From assembly GCF_028502605.1 (NCBI RefSeq), contig NC_079232.1:806001-870000 (forward strand): DNA of 64,000 bases, in the 5' to 3' direction. Below are positions 21,558-34,621 of the stretch, one piece after another; the first letter of the stretch is position 1, and each line of letters begins with the position of its first letter. Made by a program: the position numbers and the translations under genes. This DNA comes from Trichoderma breve (Eukaryota; Ascomycota; Sordariomycetes; Hypocreales; Hypocreaceae). The notes under the pieces are model-generated. The model did no database searches, was not told the origin of the DNA, and saw nothing but the letters and a program-made list of their open reading frames with translations.

Positions 21558-24500
21558 CTAGTAAATTGCAACTCCATCAGCGTCATCCAGCCATAATCCT
21601 GCCAGATCCTTGGCCAATCCCAGTCTCAGCTTTCGGATCACGTCCTCTCCCTTGGTGTTGGCTAGCCAGCCTTTCCTCCAATCCCATCCCCTACTCACTT
21701 TGCCTTGACCTCCCATGATGGATTTTTGCATGTGGCTAGCAAGGAGAGAGCTGCCGCTCATCATGTATGTGCTGTTGCCAAGCGAGCTCGTCGACTTCAT
21801 CAAATCTGCCGGCGTGGATCCCCTGAGGCCTTGTCCTGATGCGAGCACCAAGTTGAAGAACTCTTCGCAAGTAGAGTACACGCGAGAGCCGACAGCCTGG
21901 ATATCCTCAATGGCCTTGAGAATAATATCGAGCTGCTCGAGGGAAATGACCGAGGGCGACTGATTGATGAAAACAGTTGCCTCACCCAGCAGAGCCAGCA
22001 AAAAGTCCTCGCTAACCACTGCGTCCCTGGTCTCATCGTAAAGTCCGCCGCGGATGTTGTCACCTGAACTAGAGATGACAGCCACCAACGCAAAGGCAGC
22101 TTGCTTTCTTAGGGTGAGAGCCCTAGATGGCGAAGTCTCTTCAACCTTTGCAATCTCGTCTCGGAGCTCGTAAAACTTGCGCAGCGTCGCGTAGCCACTA
22201 AGCATCCGGCCAAGTAGCTGAGCGGCCTCTAAATCCACCTTTGCCCGCTCCTCCAACGCCTCTGATCTATTTCGAAGCATGCTCTTGAGATCTTCGTCGA
22301 GGTCCTTTTCAGCAGGGTAAACTGTCGACTGCACAAGGGAATAGGACATGAGAAGGTTGAGAACCTCGCGAACTCGATCCGCCTGGTGCGAAAGCGCAAA
22401 GTACCAAATCGCCTCGCCATATCGGTGAGATTCTTTGGATAAGATTTCCGCAAACGTCTATCGCTTCAGTCAGCTTACCATGGCTCCAAGATTAAGAAGA
22501 GGAAGGGGAAAGGGAAAGGGAAAGAGTGCGTCGCTTACCTCTGCAGTCTCCTCGGCATAATTCATCATGCCCAGATCGCTCAGGATTCTCCACATCTTAT
22601 CCACCGTCGTGCTAGAAGTCTCGTCCAGTGTTGCCAGGAGGTCCCTCAACAGCTCACCAACCGTCTCTTCTGCCTTTTCCGGTACGTCCATCCGGCCCAG
22701 CACTTGAATGGCCATCTCCCAACCATCCAGCTGTGGTGAAAGATGCTCGATGCCTGCCAGCTCTCTCGCGTAAATCACAATGCTCGTGTCCTTGATACCC
22801 TCCACATCATCGTTGGTGGGCTGTCCTACTCCTAGGAGCATCAAATCATCCATGTCCAGGGTATCAGCTGGCAGCGGCTTCACAGGCTCTGCCGGAGGAA
22901 GCCACCCGCCCAGAGAAGCAATCTCAGCAACTGAACAAGCCACAGGGAGAGACCATGTCCTCAGACATCCGATGACGGCGTTGGTATTACCCTCAAAGGC
23001 AGATGCGAGAGCAACTTCGACGGGATTCATCGTGTTGGGACTAAGGCCGGATTGGATGACAAGGTTGAACACGGTCACAAGCCGATCGAAATAGTCCTCA
23101 GAGTCTGTGAAGCTGCCCGGCGACATCGCCGAAAGACCAAACTGTGACTGCAGCAGGGGCTTGGGGCGTTGGACGCCCTCATCCCACCAGCCAAACAGAC
23201 CGATCGTTGCCTCGCACCAATCCTGCGCCGTCTCCAAGATGGCTTCAGTCTGTCCCAGGACAATCTCATATACTGTCTGCAAGTTTTCGTAAATGTCCCA
23301 AGGAATCTGGCTCGAGGCCTTCTTAGCCATTGTCGACATGGACGTGTCAAATTCGTCGTTCAGCGAATCGAGGAAGGTGGTGTCTTTTCCTTCGGCAAAC
23401 AGTGTGAGTCTATCCAAGGAGCCTCGGGCCTGAACTCGGAACAAGGTCCAGCTGCTGTTTAGAATGTCCCAGTCGTTTCTTGCTCCGGGGCACTGGTCAA
23501 GCATCTCGCATGTGGCTTCTGTAAACCTTCGTACGTTTTCGAGGGCCTTGCCTATGTACGTTTGGCCGCCTGAAGGACCGCGGCGGACATGCTCCCAGCC
23601 GGCATTCTTCAAAAGTTGCTTTGCCCCGTTCACGTCTCCCCGTAGCAGCGCATTTCTCAGCGTCTGCCAGTACAGGCTATGGCATGCAGGGCTGGGCTTG
23701 TATCTGGAAATTTCTCGAATTTGGTCGGGATACAGGTTATGGCTGGACTGCATCCAGTCAAAGAGAATCTCCGGTAAGGGCGACGCCTTGTCATCCTCGA
23801 GTTTTGTGTCGAAACGGGTATGGTGCATGCGAAGAATCAAATGCGCAACGTAGACAGCTTTCTCGAATGGATCCGCATCCTCTCCCGGGCCAATGGTGGC
23901 CAGATCCTCGCCTTCTGGGGGTGGGAGCTCCTCTACGTAGTCCGTCCAAACTCGTATCAGCTTGTAGGTGATGTCGGCAAGCGAGTTTTCTAGCCTTTCC
24001 GGGTCATCGTGAGCGCCAACACCGTCGTTGTATAGCTGGCATACCAGGTTTTCCGTCTTGAGGATCAGATCAGGCTTCTCTGTGATTCTAGCGGGCTCCT
24101 GGTAGGTATAGATATCCTTGGCAATGGTGCCAAACTGAGGGTCCCGGTTTCTTCCAGCCCTAAAGCGAGCTGATTGACTGAATATGCTCTCTGCTTCTTT
24201 GCGCACTCTAGCTGTTGCCGCAGGGGTCCGCAGCATCATCAAATCCGAATCGTCGCCAATGACAGGTTGGCCATATGCGCGATCGTCGTGCCGCATGTTC
24301 AAGAAAATGTCGCCCATATCAGAGTCATCTGGGCTCTGTTCCTCGTCCAATGGAGCCTCGTCTTCCTCCTCCATTTCCTCATCGATATAACGCTCCACCT
24401 GGGCCTCCATATCGTCGAGCTCTTCTTTTCTTTGCGATGGCCTTGTTGGCGGAGCTGCCATCCGAAACAAGCCTCCTCTCATAGGAGGGAGCTCGCTATC

Positions 24501-24857
24501 ATTATCAGGATCCTCGTCCAAATCAAGATCCTTGCTGTCGTCGTTTGTACGAAGCTGTCGGCTCAAGCCAGAAGGCGCTCTACCTCTGACGGCCCGGCCG
24601 AGAGGAGCATTGGAGGTTCGCGTTCGGCCAAACAATCCTCCCCCGCCCGAGCTCGAGGCTCCAAAATTGGGAGGTCTTGGCGGGTTAAACTGGAGCGATG
24701 GGCTGCTGAGATCCGAAGCTGAAGGGGGAGCATCCATGGGAGCGCCCGTCGGGCTGTCTTCGTACCGCGCGAATCCGAAATTGTTGGTACCGTGAATATC
24801 TGGCGTTGATGGCGCCTCCTTGAGAGGGCTGGAATCGATGATGAATCGGTGCGCCAT
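21558..24857 (-). CDS. NUP85: Nuclear pore complex subunit NUP85
   Basis: This is a scaffold nucleoporin of the Y-shaped (Nup84/Nup107-160) subcomplex, with 1072 aa in two exons (intron 22458-22538). The first 220 residues are disordered, with Ser/Pro/Gly-rich stretches and a strongly acidic segment (DEEMEEEDE). The rest is alpha-helical solenoid: an early ELPPPEGEDL loop, the LPEILFDWMQSSHNLYPDQI motif, and SPACHSLYWQTLRNALLRGDVNGAKQLL, which are typical of Nup85. The C-terminal exon continues with QADRVREVLNLLMSYSLVQ. Length agrees with fungal homologues, which are longer than yeast Nup85. The first ATG in frame directly precedes the conserved HRFIIDSSPLKE start. It lies head to tail with the aconitase gene, with no functional link expected. 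Confidence 0.87.
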
Positions 24858-26035
24858 GGCGAATGGCGATGTTTGCCTCGCTGCTCCCGCAGAACGTTGA
24901 TATCAGGAGCGTCGAGGGATCACAGTTTCATGCGTGCGAGTTGGTTTCCGTATTCGTCCAACATGTAAATATCGTGCTATGCGAGGTCAAACGCTGAGGC
25001 GGGCGATAAATTCGAGAGACAGTTTGTGAATGGAAATTGTCCTCTCAATTCATTTTGTCCAGCACGCGTCTTGGATATTTTTTGAGAGCTGCTGTCGCGC
25101 CAAGTTGAGACGGTCCGATATTTAGCCGGCCACACCGGGCTGAGAGGCTCAGGTGAGAGCTCGGTGTGGGGTCTGAGCTTGGACATGTTTTGATTCAAAG
25201 CGAGATACGCGAGGGAGCTCCCAAAATCAGAGGCTAGGTGGTTGAAATAGTGGCTGATATATACAAACCTGAAACATTGGTTCTACTCGTTGCCGTTGGA
25301 ATACTGACGATTTCTCTTAATATCAAGAAAAAAGGGGAAAACAAACATTGTCAGCTCCAATACGAAGTACAGCCATCTGTTCAACAAAAATCCTACACTA
25401 TTCCGGCGAGTACACCGAATTCTCGGATCATCTTCCGACTTTTTACACCATTTAGATTCACAGAGCTTATAAATCATAATGTAATTCAAGGAGTCATATA
25501 CGGGGAGATATTTCGGGATTAGGTGAAACAATTGGTTCACAGGGTATCTCTGCCTCCAAACGCCGCATGACTGAACTGTTTTCGCTGATAACTTCGGCAA
25601 TAATTATAGCCGCCTCATGGGATGGGTAACACCGCCGTCAACGAACACGGAGAACGCGGATCTGGATGTATGTCATTGTCACATAACACCCGGTTGAGGA
25701 GCCGACAATGTGAGCAACGCTCTTGAAAATCCATCCTCGTTACAAGACGCGATTCGTTGACGGGTAAAGTCAAAGGCAATGCCCAGCCATGGAGTGTCTG
25801 GCTGTGTGCATGAGGTAAGCCAGAAATGAGCATCACTTTTCTGCGTCCCCACTCGACAGCGGGGTAGAGCATCGGAATAGCAATCGTGACGCTTCGGTGG
25901 TCCGGCAAGCTTGGCTGGGCAGAGCTGCGACTGGTAAACAAATAAATAGCAGCTCCATTCTTGTCTGGGCTTTTTTTCTCGCATTCTTCAGCGCGTCTAG
26001 AATATAGAACTGCATTTCAGCGTCTGACTAACACA
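24858..26035. other. Divergent promoter region (NUP85 / formaldehyde dehydrogenase)
   Basis: This region is shared by two divergent genes. A TATA-like AATAAATA (about 25940) lies roughly 95 bases before the dehydrogenase ATG. Short frames have no family features. Confidence 0.5.
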
Positions 26036-27461
<1,426 letters not shown>

Positions 27462-28030
27462 TGTAGGATAAGCTTGCATAGAGGGACCAAGCCCGGGTGT
27501 CAAACTTGAGAAAAGATGTAAAATACAAATACAAAATGAAGATATAACAACCAGAAGTAGAAATACCTAGAGAAGTGAGGGAAAGGCTGATAATACCAAG
27601 AAGTAATGCTCTTACTATTTATTACCAAGTCATTTTGCACCTTGATGGCCTAGTGGAGCTAGGGCAGCGGTATGTTTATACGAATAGATGATGAGGCACA
27701 CTGCTCGGCAAACTGGAGGATTGCGTAAAGAACACAGCATCAAAATGTATTGTTGCGGACGTCGTGCAGAGAATATTGGTGTATGGCAAAATATGGCAGG
27801 AGACGGCATGACTCATCTCGCTAGTTTATAAGTAGTGATAATAGCAATATTATTATTATGCCTTTCTTGACTTTTTGTGTAGCCCATTTGTTCCTATATC
27901 TCTTATTCTCAGAGCTGCGATGCAGTGCACAATCCCATTGGTGATAGTCGCAGGCTGTGGACCCACTTTGGGTATTAAAACTTTTCTCATATAAGTTGAA
28001 ATAAATCTACAGAAAAACAATCAAAACAAA
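27462..28030. other. 3' flank of formaldehyde dehydrogenase and tRNA-His upstream region
   Basis: This is A/T-rich 3' flanking sequence. No open frame is worth reporting. Confidence 0.5.
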
Positions 28031-28113
28031 GCCGTGATCGTATAACGGTTAGTACAACAGTTTGTGGATCTTACGAGACACTGTAAATCCAGGTTCGATT
28101 CCTGGTCACGGCA
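28031..28113 (+). tRNA. tRNA-His (GTG) with 11-nt intron
   Basis: The gene folds as a complete tRNA. The acceptor stem GCCGTGA pairs with TCACGGC, the D arm contains GGTTAGTA, the anticodon stem ACAGT pairs with ACTGT, and the T arm has GGTTCGATTCC. The loop reads TTGTGG, giving anticodon GTG. An intron of 11 nt (about 28068-28078) follows position 37. The discriminator is A and no G-1 is encoded, as usual for eukaryotic tRNA-His, where G-1 is added later. Confidence 0.93.
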
Positions 28114-28119
28114 CAAATC

Positions 28120-28126
28120 TTTTTTT
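28120..28126 (+). terminator. Pol III terminator of tRNA-His
   Basis: A run of seven T begins six bases after the tRNA-His 3' end, the normal RNA polymerase III stop signal. Confidence 0.8.
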
Positions 28127-28255
28127 GCGTGTGGCTGCGAATTTTTTGGTCTGGAATGTCGTGGGTGGAGACGCTAACATGCAGAGAGGCCTTCAACCAG
28201 TGAAGCACGAACTGTATACTTGAAAATGAGTTTGTTTTACTCTTCTTTGCACAGT

Positions 28256-28260
<5 letters not shown>

Positions 28261-28298
<38 letters not shown>
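28261..28298 (+). repeat. T38 homopolymer tract
   Basis: There are 38 consecutive T, about 150 bases past the tRNA-His gene. The exact length may be an assembly estimate, because such runs are error-prone. Confidence 0.85.
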
Positions 28299-28300
<2 letters not shown>

Positions 28301-31300
28301 TAAAAATGAGAAATCATAGCTCCCGATTCACATACCGATCAACCCTTCTTACATGTTGTTCAGCCACGAGGGTAATAAATTCTGTTCATCTGCCAAACCG
28401 GTTTGCGTTGCCAGAATCGGAAAGTGGAGAAAATTCACGTGCATGATAGTGGAAGTCAAGCTTTGGACTGATGACTCAGCACGCCCAGTCTACTTGTGCT
28501 CATACTGCTTGCTTGTCCGTCTTATTGAAGTGCTTATATTGCTTTGAGGAGAACTTATTATTTGAACGGAGGTGGCTTTCAATGGACGCAAATCAGTAGT
28601 TGTGCAATAATAATCAATACGGAGAAGAAAAAGGACCACCATTTGGTGTTGTAAAAAGCATCTTGTAGAAGCATTGGGAGAAAACAACCCCAACAAGATT
28701 GTATTCACTTCATCCAGGGTAGCGCTTTCAAAGATGGCTTAGTGATCCCCATCTGATTTGCTCAATTCACAGATCGGACAAGCTGCGTCAAAGCCTCACA
28801 GCCACGAATTTCTCTTCGAACTGTGAACAGAACAGCCTGAAAAACTAGCACAGGGATTAGCTAATCCAAAGTTCACCACAGACGCAATCATGGCGACGCA
28901 AAGCTTTTGAACCGGTAGCTAACTAGCCTGTTCTTCATCGCTCAGCCCGAAGTGACATCAAGTTTAAAAACAGCCCGCGGGAATCCGGGAATGACGAAAT
29001 GGCTACCGAATGGATAAAAGAAAAAAAATCTGCTCTAGCAAAAGAATGCCGGCATTTGCGACACTCGGCAGTTCCTATTGGGGGCAGACCAAGGAGCGCG
29101 AATGGTTTCGGGTGTGTGCGGATCCGACGGCGAAGATTCCGGTGCGATCGCCCCAAAACGGCGATTTAAGTGGTGAGAAGACGGAATGCGATTTGGGGGG
29201 TGCCCATCGTGGACTCCGTACAGGGACTCACGAGGTGCAGCTTTTACTTCAAGGATACGAACATTAATTAATACGGTGCACTTATACCTCCGACATGCTA
29301 ATCAAACGATGGTAATGTCATAGCAGCCTGTCTGTGAATAGACGACCGTACTGTACGGAGCCCATTTCATCTCGCACAGGCTTAGACGATTGCTTAAAAA
29401 TCATGCTCACGCTCATCAACTTAGTGTCCAAGGAGACGCTTATTAGGAGGTTGGCCGGAGACGTCTGGTTTGATGGCGCTCTAATCAGAGAATGCCCGCT
29501 CCTTGGCTTGGCCCATGGCTTTCTGGTCTGGTTTGTACTTCGTAGTCCTCCGTAGTCGTCAGCTACTAAGCTGCCTAAAGAGGCCGGGGTACGTCACATA
29601 TGCGGAGAATTCCTTACCACCTACCTAACATCGGGTGCAAAGGGTAGTCTATTAGGTAGGATTTATTCCGTTACGACCTGAATGAGGTCTTCGTAGGGGG
29701 ATGGGATTGTGCTCGTATCTCAGAGCTGACAAGCCTATCGACTTGCGGGCTGGGGGATCACATCACGCCCTGACCTTGTGAGCGGGCGACTTTTCAGCTG
29801 CTTGCCCCCAGGGAGTCGGCGCTTGCTGCATGGCAAGTCATGTCTTACGTCTCGCCATTGCAGCCGCCGGCCCTGATGAAACCAGGGAATCGCCAGCCAG
29901 CCTAGCTTCAGACGGGGTTTGAATTTCAGTCAACCGAAATACGTGGGCGGTTAAAAGGGCCTTCGGGGATTGCTCGCAGCAAGACCAGAGAGGCGATGAG
30001 ATGGGATGGAGAGAGAGAGAGGGCTGCCGACTACCGGTGCACTGCATGTTATCTGCCGCAACATATACATGTACTTAGTTAAGATGTATCACGCACGCGA
30101 CCATAGTGGCTTTTTATCCCTTCTTCTTTCCCTTGATCGTGGAGCCTCGCGCGCATGCAGGGAAAAAAAAAAGGCTTGATGGGGACGACTTCCGCACTTT
30201 ATTTGTCCCTGTTTGCGTGCGTTGGTGCGTGTGACGGCGTCCCAAGTCCGGAGGCATCGTCCCCTGTACGACAACGCCTGGCATGCAAGTATCGACTTAT
30301 TTGTATGTGCTCGTGCATGTGCTAGCATGCACAATCCCAATGGTACCCCATTCTCCACGATGAATCGATGCATTTGCAAAAGCAGGGGTCCACCGCTACG
30401 TGTTCGCTGGCTAGCTGGGGCTGCGCTGGTTCTACATTAGCATCCGGCAAGGGATCATAAGCGATGGATGTGACATAGGTGCCCAACTGATGCCATGCCA
30501 CAGAGAAGCACATATACGGATGCCTGCGATGTTGGGACCATGCAAGCATGGCAATAAGCGCCTTCATCAGGTGCGTGCTGCACCATGTTGGCGGCATTGT
30601 CTCCTAGGACCAATGCTTTGTAGACTACTGCTATCCATTTGATTGAATTCCATAGTCGCTTACCATACTTAGCTTACAGGTCCTTCAGCCGCTTTCGGAG
30701 GCGGCAAAAAAGACTGGAGTCACTTCTTAGACCAGAGCCCAGAAACAATAAGTTCTGGTCACAGGTCACAGCAGAGCCCGTACTAAAGGTGATAGTCGCG
30801 ACTGCAAGGTGGTGGTACAGGTACAGTACCAGTCGTATCCGTACGGGGGTCACATTAGACTAGCCATCAAGTGGCCGCTGGGCAATCTTTGTGCGGGCTT
30901 TGATTGGAAAATGGACTGACGAGATGGCTTCGTATCTCTGGGCTCCGTACAGTATCTCTTTCCCGCTGGCAGCGTTGTGTGTCAGTGTCAGTCAATTCCA
31001 ACAACACGTGTACAAAGTACATTGCATTACCGGCGGCCCCATGTAACTCTCCCCCAAGTACGAGCTATGTTCAGCTGCTCCGGCTGGAATTTCGGCCGGG
31101 ATCATGGAGCCGCCACCGCCCATGCCGCCGCCTGTAAGTCAAGGTGTAATTGATCAGTTGATATAGCCGAGGCGGTCTCTGTTTTACCCAAAACGCTTAG
31201 GAACCAATTCCATTCATCCCGACTCCAGAGATCGTTGTTAAAAAAAAGAATGGAGAAGACAAAGAGATGGGAGCAAAAGGGCGGCAAATGGAAGATGGAA

Positions 31301-31844
31301 GGCCGAAGAAAGAGTACCCCATAGTAAAAGCAACTGATAACGCCCGCCCAGCTACCCGCACCCCTCAAGAGATTCTACCGACTTCTCGTCCTCCTCTACC
31401 TTACTGTACTCCCACTCTGTAGAGAGGCCCGTAGACTAGAAGGGGGTGTGGGTGGCGGATTGACACCACCCCGGGGGCCTGGGACATTCTCCACCCTGGT
31501 GGCACCGGTGCTGTCTTGCGCTTGTCACTGCCCCCAGGACGGACTCACTCATATAAAGCCTCGCGCGATCCGCCGGCCGCGAGCGTCTTGTCCTGTTGCT
31601 GACTCAAAAGGCTCAGGTTTCCTTGCTTCGTCAGTCAGCGGTCCATCTTGCGTCCCTTTGTGTCCTTGAGTATTTAATCCACGGCGTCCGGCCCCCCCAG
31701 TCACTTGCCTGCATCCTCGACAAAACACTCCTTGCGAGGAACAGCATCACACGACAAGAGCGTCATTACTAGTCGACCACCAAGTCCTCTCTCCATCCTT
31801 TTTAACTTCATCCTCGCTTTTTCACTCTCCGACTCTCGCCCATC

Positions 31845-32137
31845 ATGCCTGCTAAGAAGCTCCGTTGCACCGCCAAGGACTGCCGAGAGCCCGCTCAGCG
31901 CATCGTGGGTGACTGCACCTTTTGCAACGGCCACTTCTGCGGCAAGCACCGTTTGTTGGAGGACCACAAGTGCAGCGGTCTGGAAGACGTATGTTTCATC
32001 ACTGTTTCCCCCCCATCACACCCCCAGGTCTTTTATATCCCCAGCTAACGCTTGGCATGCAGTGCAAGAAGCAGTCTCACGCACGTAATGCTGCTCAGCT
32101 TGAGGCTGAGCGGACGCAAGTCATCCGAGGCGTCTAA
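31845..32137 (+). CDS. Small AN1-type zinc-finger protein
   Basis: This is a 72-aa protein in two exons (intron 31989-32062). Almost the entire protein is an AN1 zinc finger. The ligand set is C8, C13, C24, C27, C32, H35, H41 and C43, in the order expected for the fold (C-x2-C-x4-C-x2-H-x5-H-x-C in the second half). A short charged helix (ARNAAQLEAERTQVIRG) closes the protein. AN1 proteins link to ubiquitin/proteasome stress responses, for example Cuz1 and Tmc1 in yeast, and this stand-alone version is probably of that type. The long CT-rich leader suggests strong, regulated expression. Confidence 0.9.
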
Positions 32138-33303
32138 ATCGATATCCTTGCAACTCCCCCGGAATCGCCATCATCCAACACAAACCGACCGTTTAATTAC
32201 CGCACCATCTACTTTACTACCATTCTCCTTCACATCATGAGTTGCTAGCCACCGCGGCCCAATTCATACTCACGGACCATGATTACATGAAACAACATAT
32301 TCTTTTGGGGGAGAGCGAACGGGGGGTGCACAGACACAGGCGAGAGACTTTTGCTTCTTTTTGCCACAGAAAGAGAGGGAATCAACAGAGGAGAGCACGA
32401 TCAGTGACCTCTCTAGTTTTTTGTACATTTCTACCATTTATTGTTCTTTTTTTTTCCGTTCTGGTCGGAACAGCTGCGGCCTTTGTATCGCACGGAGTAT
32501 TGGGTATGATTCACATTTGTCGGGGAAACATTCGGAGCCATGTTGCGTTGGTTGTTGATTTTAACCTTTTACACTTTATTCTTATTCGCAATATGAAGAA
32601 ATAAATACAATAAAAAAACAACACAAAAATCCCATTTCGCATGTGTTTTTCGCATCGTTGAAAAAGCGCTGCGTTGCGTGATCCGGCGACGCAATGGCAT
32701 GTCTCGTGAGGCTTTTGGACCCGGTGGCGCATTTTCCGGCTCGGCATGACTGGGGGTCCCCGTCATCAAATGTCGGGCCTTGCTTGACATGCCTCTATGC
32801 TAATCAACTTGCTTCATATAGCCGGCGGGGCTGGTGATTTCGGCTGGTCGAACCCAACACCGACTGACCTCCGAAAGCACCGTCTCGATCCGACGATGGC
32901 GACAAGCTACGTGTAACTCATAATTACGGACCGAGCATCAAGTGATCCGAATCCCTGCCCGCCAATGTTATGTGAGATAAGGCGACATTATGTACATACA
33001 TGTAATATCACACATGCAAAGAACAGTGTGCAGATAAATACGGAAATCGAGTCATCACCCAAACAAAGTTTCTACCATCGTATTGTCATCGTAGAAACGT
33101 ACATTTGTAAGACATGGTCTAGGCTATCGCTCTGGTGCTATATACATGCATCTACTGTATCTACAAAAAATTGCTGCAAAAAGGCCAAAAGGCCAGTAAT
33201 GTGCTTACATGTGGTTGCAACGTGGCTGACCGCAAACTCCACGGACTTTGTGATCAGCGAGCGAAGTCGGCGACCATGTGTCTATCGCCAATACGACGGT
33301 CGC
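32138..33303. other. Convergent 3' flanks
   Basis: The left part is probably AN1 3' UTR, and the rest lies downstream of endonuclease III. Short frames lack family features. Confidence 0.5.
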
Positions 33304-34621
33304 CTAGTCCTCCTGCTCCTGCTTGACCTTGACTTCCTCCTTGACGATGGCTTCAACTTTGACAATTGCGCTGCCAGCCGCTCCCTCGTCCTCTATTTTC
33401 TCAATCTTAATCATCTCCTCCTTGATCACCTCCTCCTTGATCCTCCTTCCCTCGAGAACCTTCTTTCTCTCGGCGGCTTTGCAGAGCCCCTGCAGTCCCA
33501 AATCACATTCACCACAACGCCGGCCTACGGGGAGACATACGGCCTGCCCCAATCCAACCAACAGGCTGTTGATCTCACGCCAGCGGTCGTGGGGTAGCCA
33601 TGACTGCAGGGCCAGCCGTGTCTCCTCGGGATTCTTAGTCTTGTTCCACCCCCACATGTTGGTGATGCGATGGACGTGTACGTCGACGCCGATACCTTCG
33701 GTGCGGTTCCAGGCCACCGATAGGCAGAGATAGGCCATCTTGGGACCGACGCCGGGTAGAGACGTGAGGCCCTCCACTGTATCGGGTATGTCGCCGTTCC
33801 ATTCGTCGCGGAGGATCTCGGCAGTCTTTTTGATGTACCTGTGTAAGAGACCGGATGGTTAGCATCTACGTAGTATATCCGTAAAAACATGACCTAGGAT
33901 GGACAAACTTGGTCTTGTTATTGTGAAAGCCAACCGCCCAAATCATCTGATTGAGCATATTGGGTTCCACTGCCAGCAAATTGTCCAGATTCAATCCCAC
34001 CGGAGCCCCCGGTTTGTACGCCGGCAGCTCTGTCTGTAGTTTCCTCATCACCACAGCCGTCACCGTATCCTTTGTCTGGCTGGACAGCATCAACGCAATC
34101 AGTGAGTGCAGTCTCTGGTCCTTTGGCGAAGCGTTCCTGTCCGCCAGACGCTCGCAGCCCATTGTATCCACGGCTGCACCATAGGCGGCACCTCCCGGCG
34201 CGCGCATCTTCCTAACCACATTGTACATCTCTTCCCAGTCGGACGGCGGCGAGATGGAGGTCTCGCCCGTTGCCGGATCGGCGACTTTGCGCGCGGGTTT
34301 GCGGGCGCGAGCGGGTGCACGGCGTGCATTCTTCGAGGGGGCCGCAGCTATCGCGTCGAACTTGTCGTCCTCATCGTCAGACTCGGGCTTGGTGAATTCG
34401 CTGGAAAGCGAGGCATCGGAACCTCTTCTTCGCTTCTTTAACGGCGGGCCGATGCTGTCTTCGATATCGGGCGTCTGTGAGGTGCTCGTCGTGCTTGAAG
34501 CGGCTGCGTTGAGGGCGAACCGTGCCAGTGAGGATCGCGTCGTGCGGCGCGGTGGCGAGGCTGAACCTGCGGCTCGCTTCAAGAGCTTGGCCGTGTCTTT
34601 TGATATTCGTGATGTGCGCAT
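33304..34621 (-). CDS. NTH1: Endonuclease III homologue (bifunctional DNA glycosylase/AP lyase)
   Basis: This base-excision repair enzyme removes oxidised pyrimidines. It has 415 aa in two exons (intron 33839-33908). The N-terminal 140 residues are basic and disordered with KKRRR-type nuclear signals. The catalytic core has [11 protein letters not shown] with the Schiff-base lysine K271 in the helix-hairpin-helix, and GVDVHVHR with the catalytic aspartate D290. The [4Fe-4S] ligands are C339, C346, C349 and C357, with seven residues between the last two where the bacterial enzyme has five. The C-terminal 45 residues are an unusual Lys/Glu tail with six psi-K-x-E motifs (see findings). The start is the first true ATG (MRTSRIS). 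The protein is likely nuclear and possibly also mitochondrial. Confidence 0.93.

Larger units (their letters stand above)
28114..31844. other. 3.7 kb stretch with no supported gene
   Basis: This is the longest gene-free stretch. It holds a T38 run (28261-28298), a 16-mer repeated exactly in inverted orientation (29349-29364 and 30939-30954) with a related third site (29214-29223), and several palindromic GTAC-rich patches such as GGTACAGGTACAGTACC near 30814. The right 300 bases are CT-rich promoter and leader of the AN1 gene. Short frames have no family features. A non-coding RNA or a decayed element cannot be excluded. Confidence 0.5.

Noticed and set aside
23464..24722. Long plus-strand frames opposite NUP85
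   Set aside because: Antisense shadows of a continuous, well-supported minus-strand exon.
28255..28446. 63-codon frame through the T38 run
   Set aside because: Poly-Phe from a homopolymer; not a gene.
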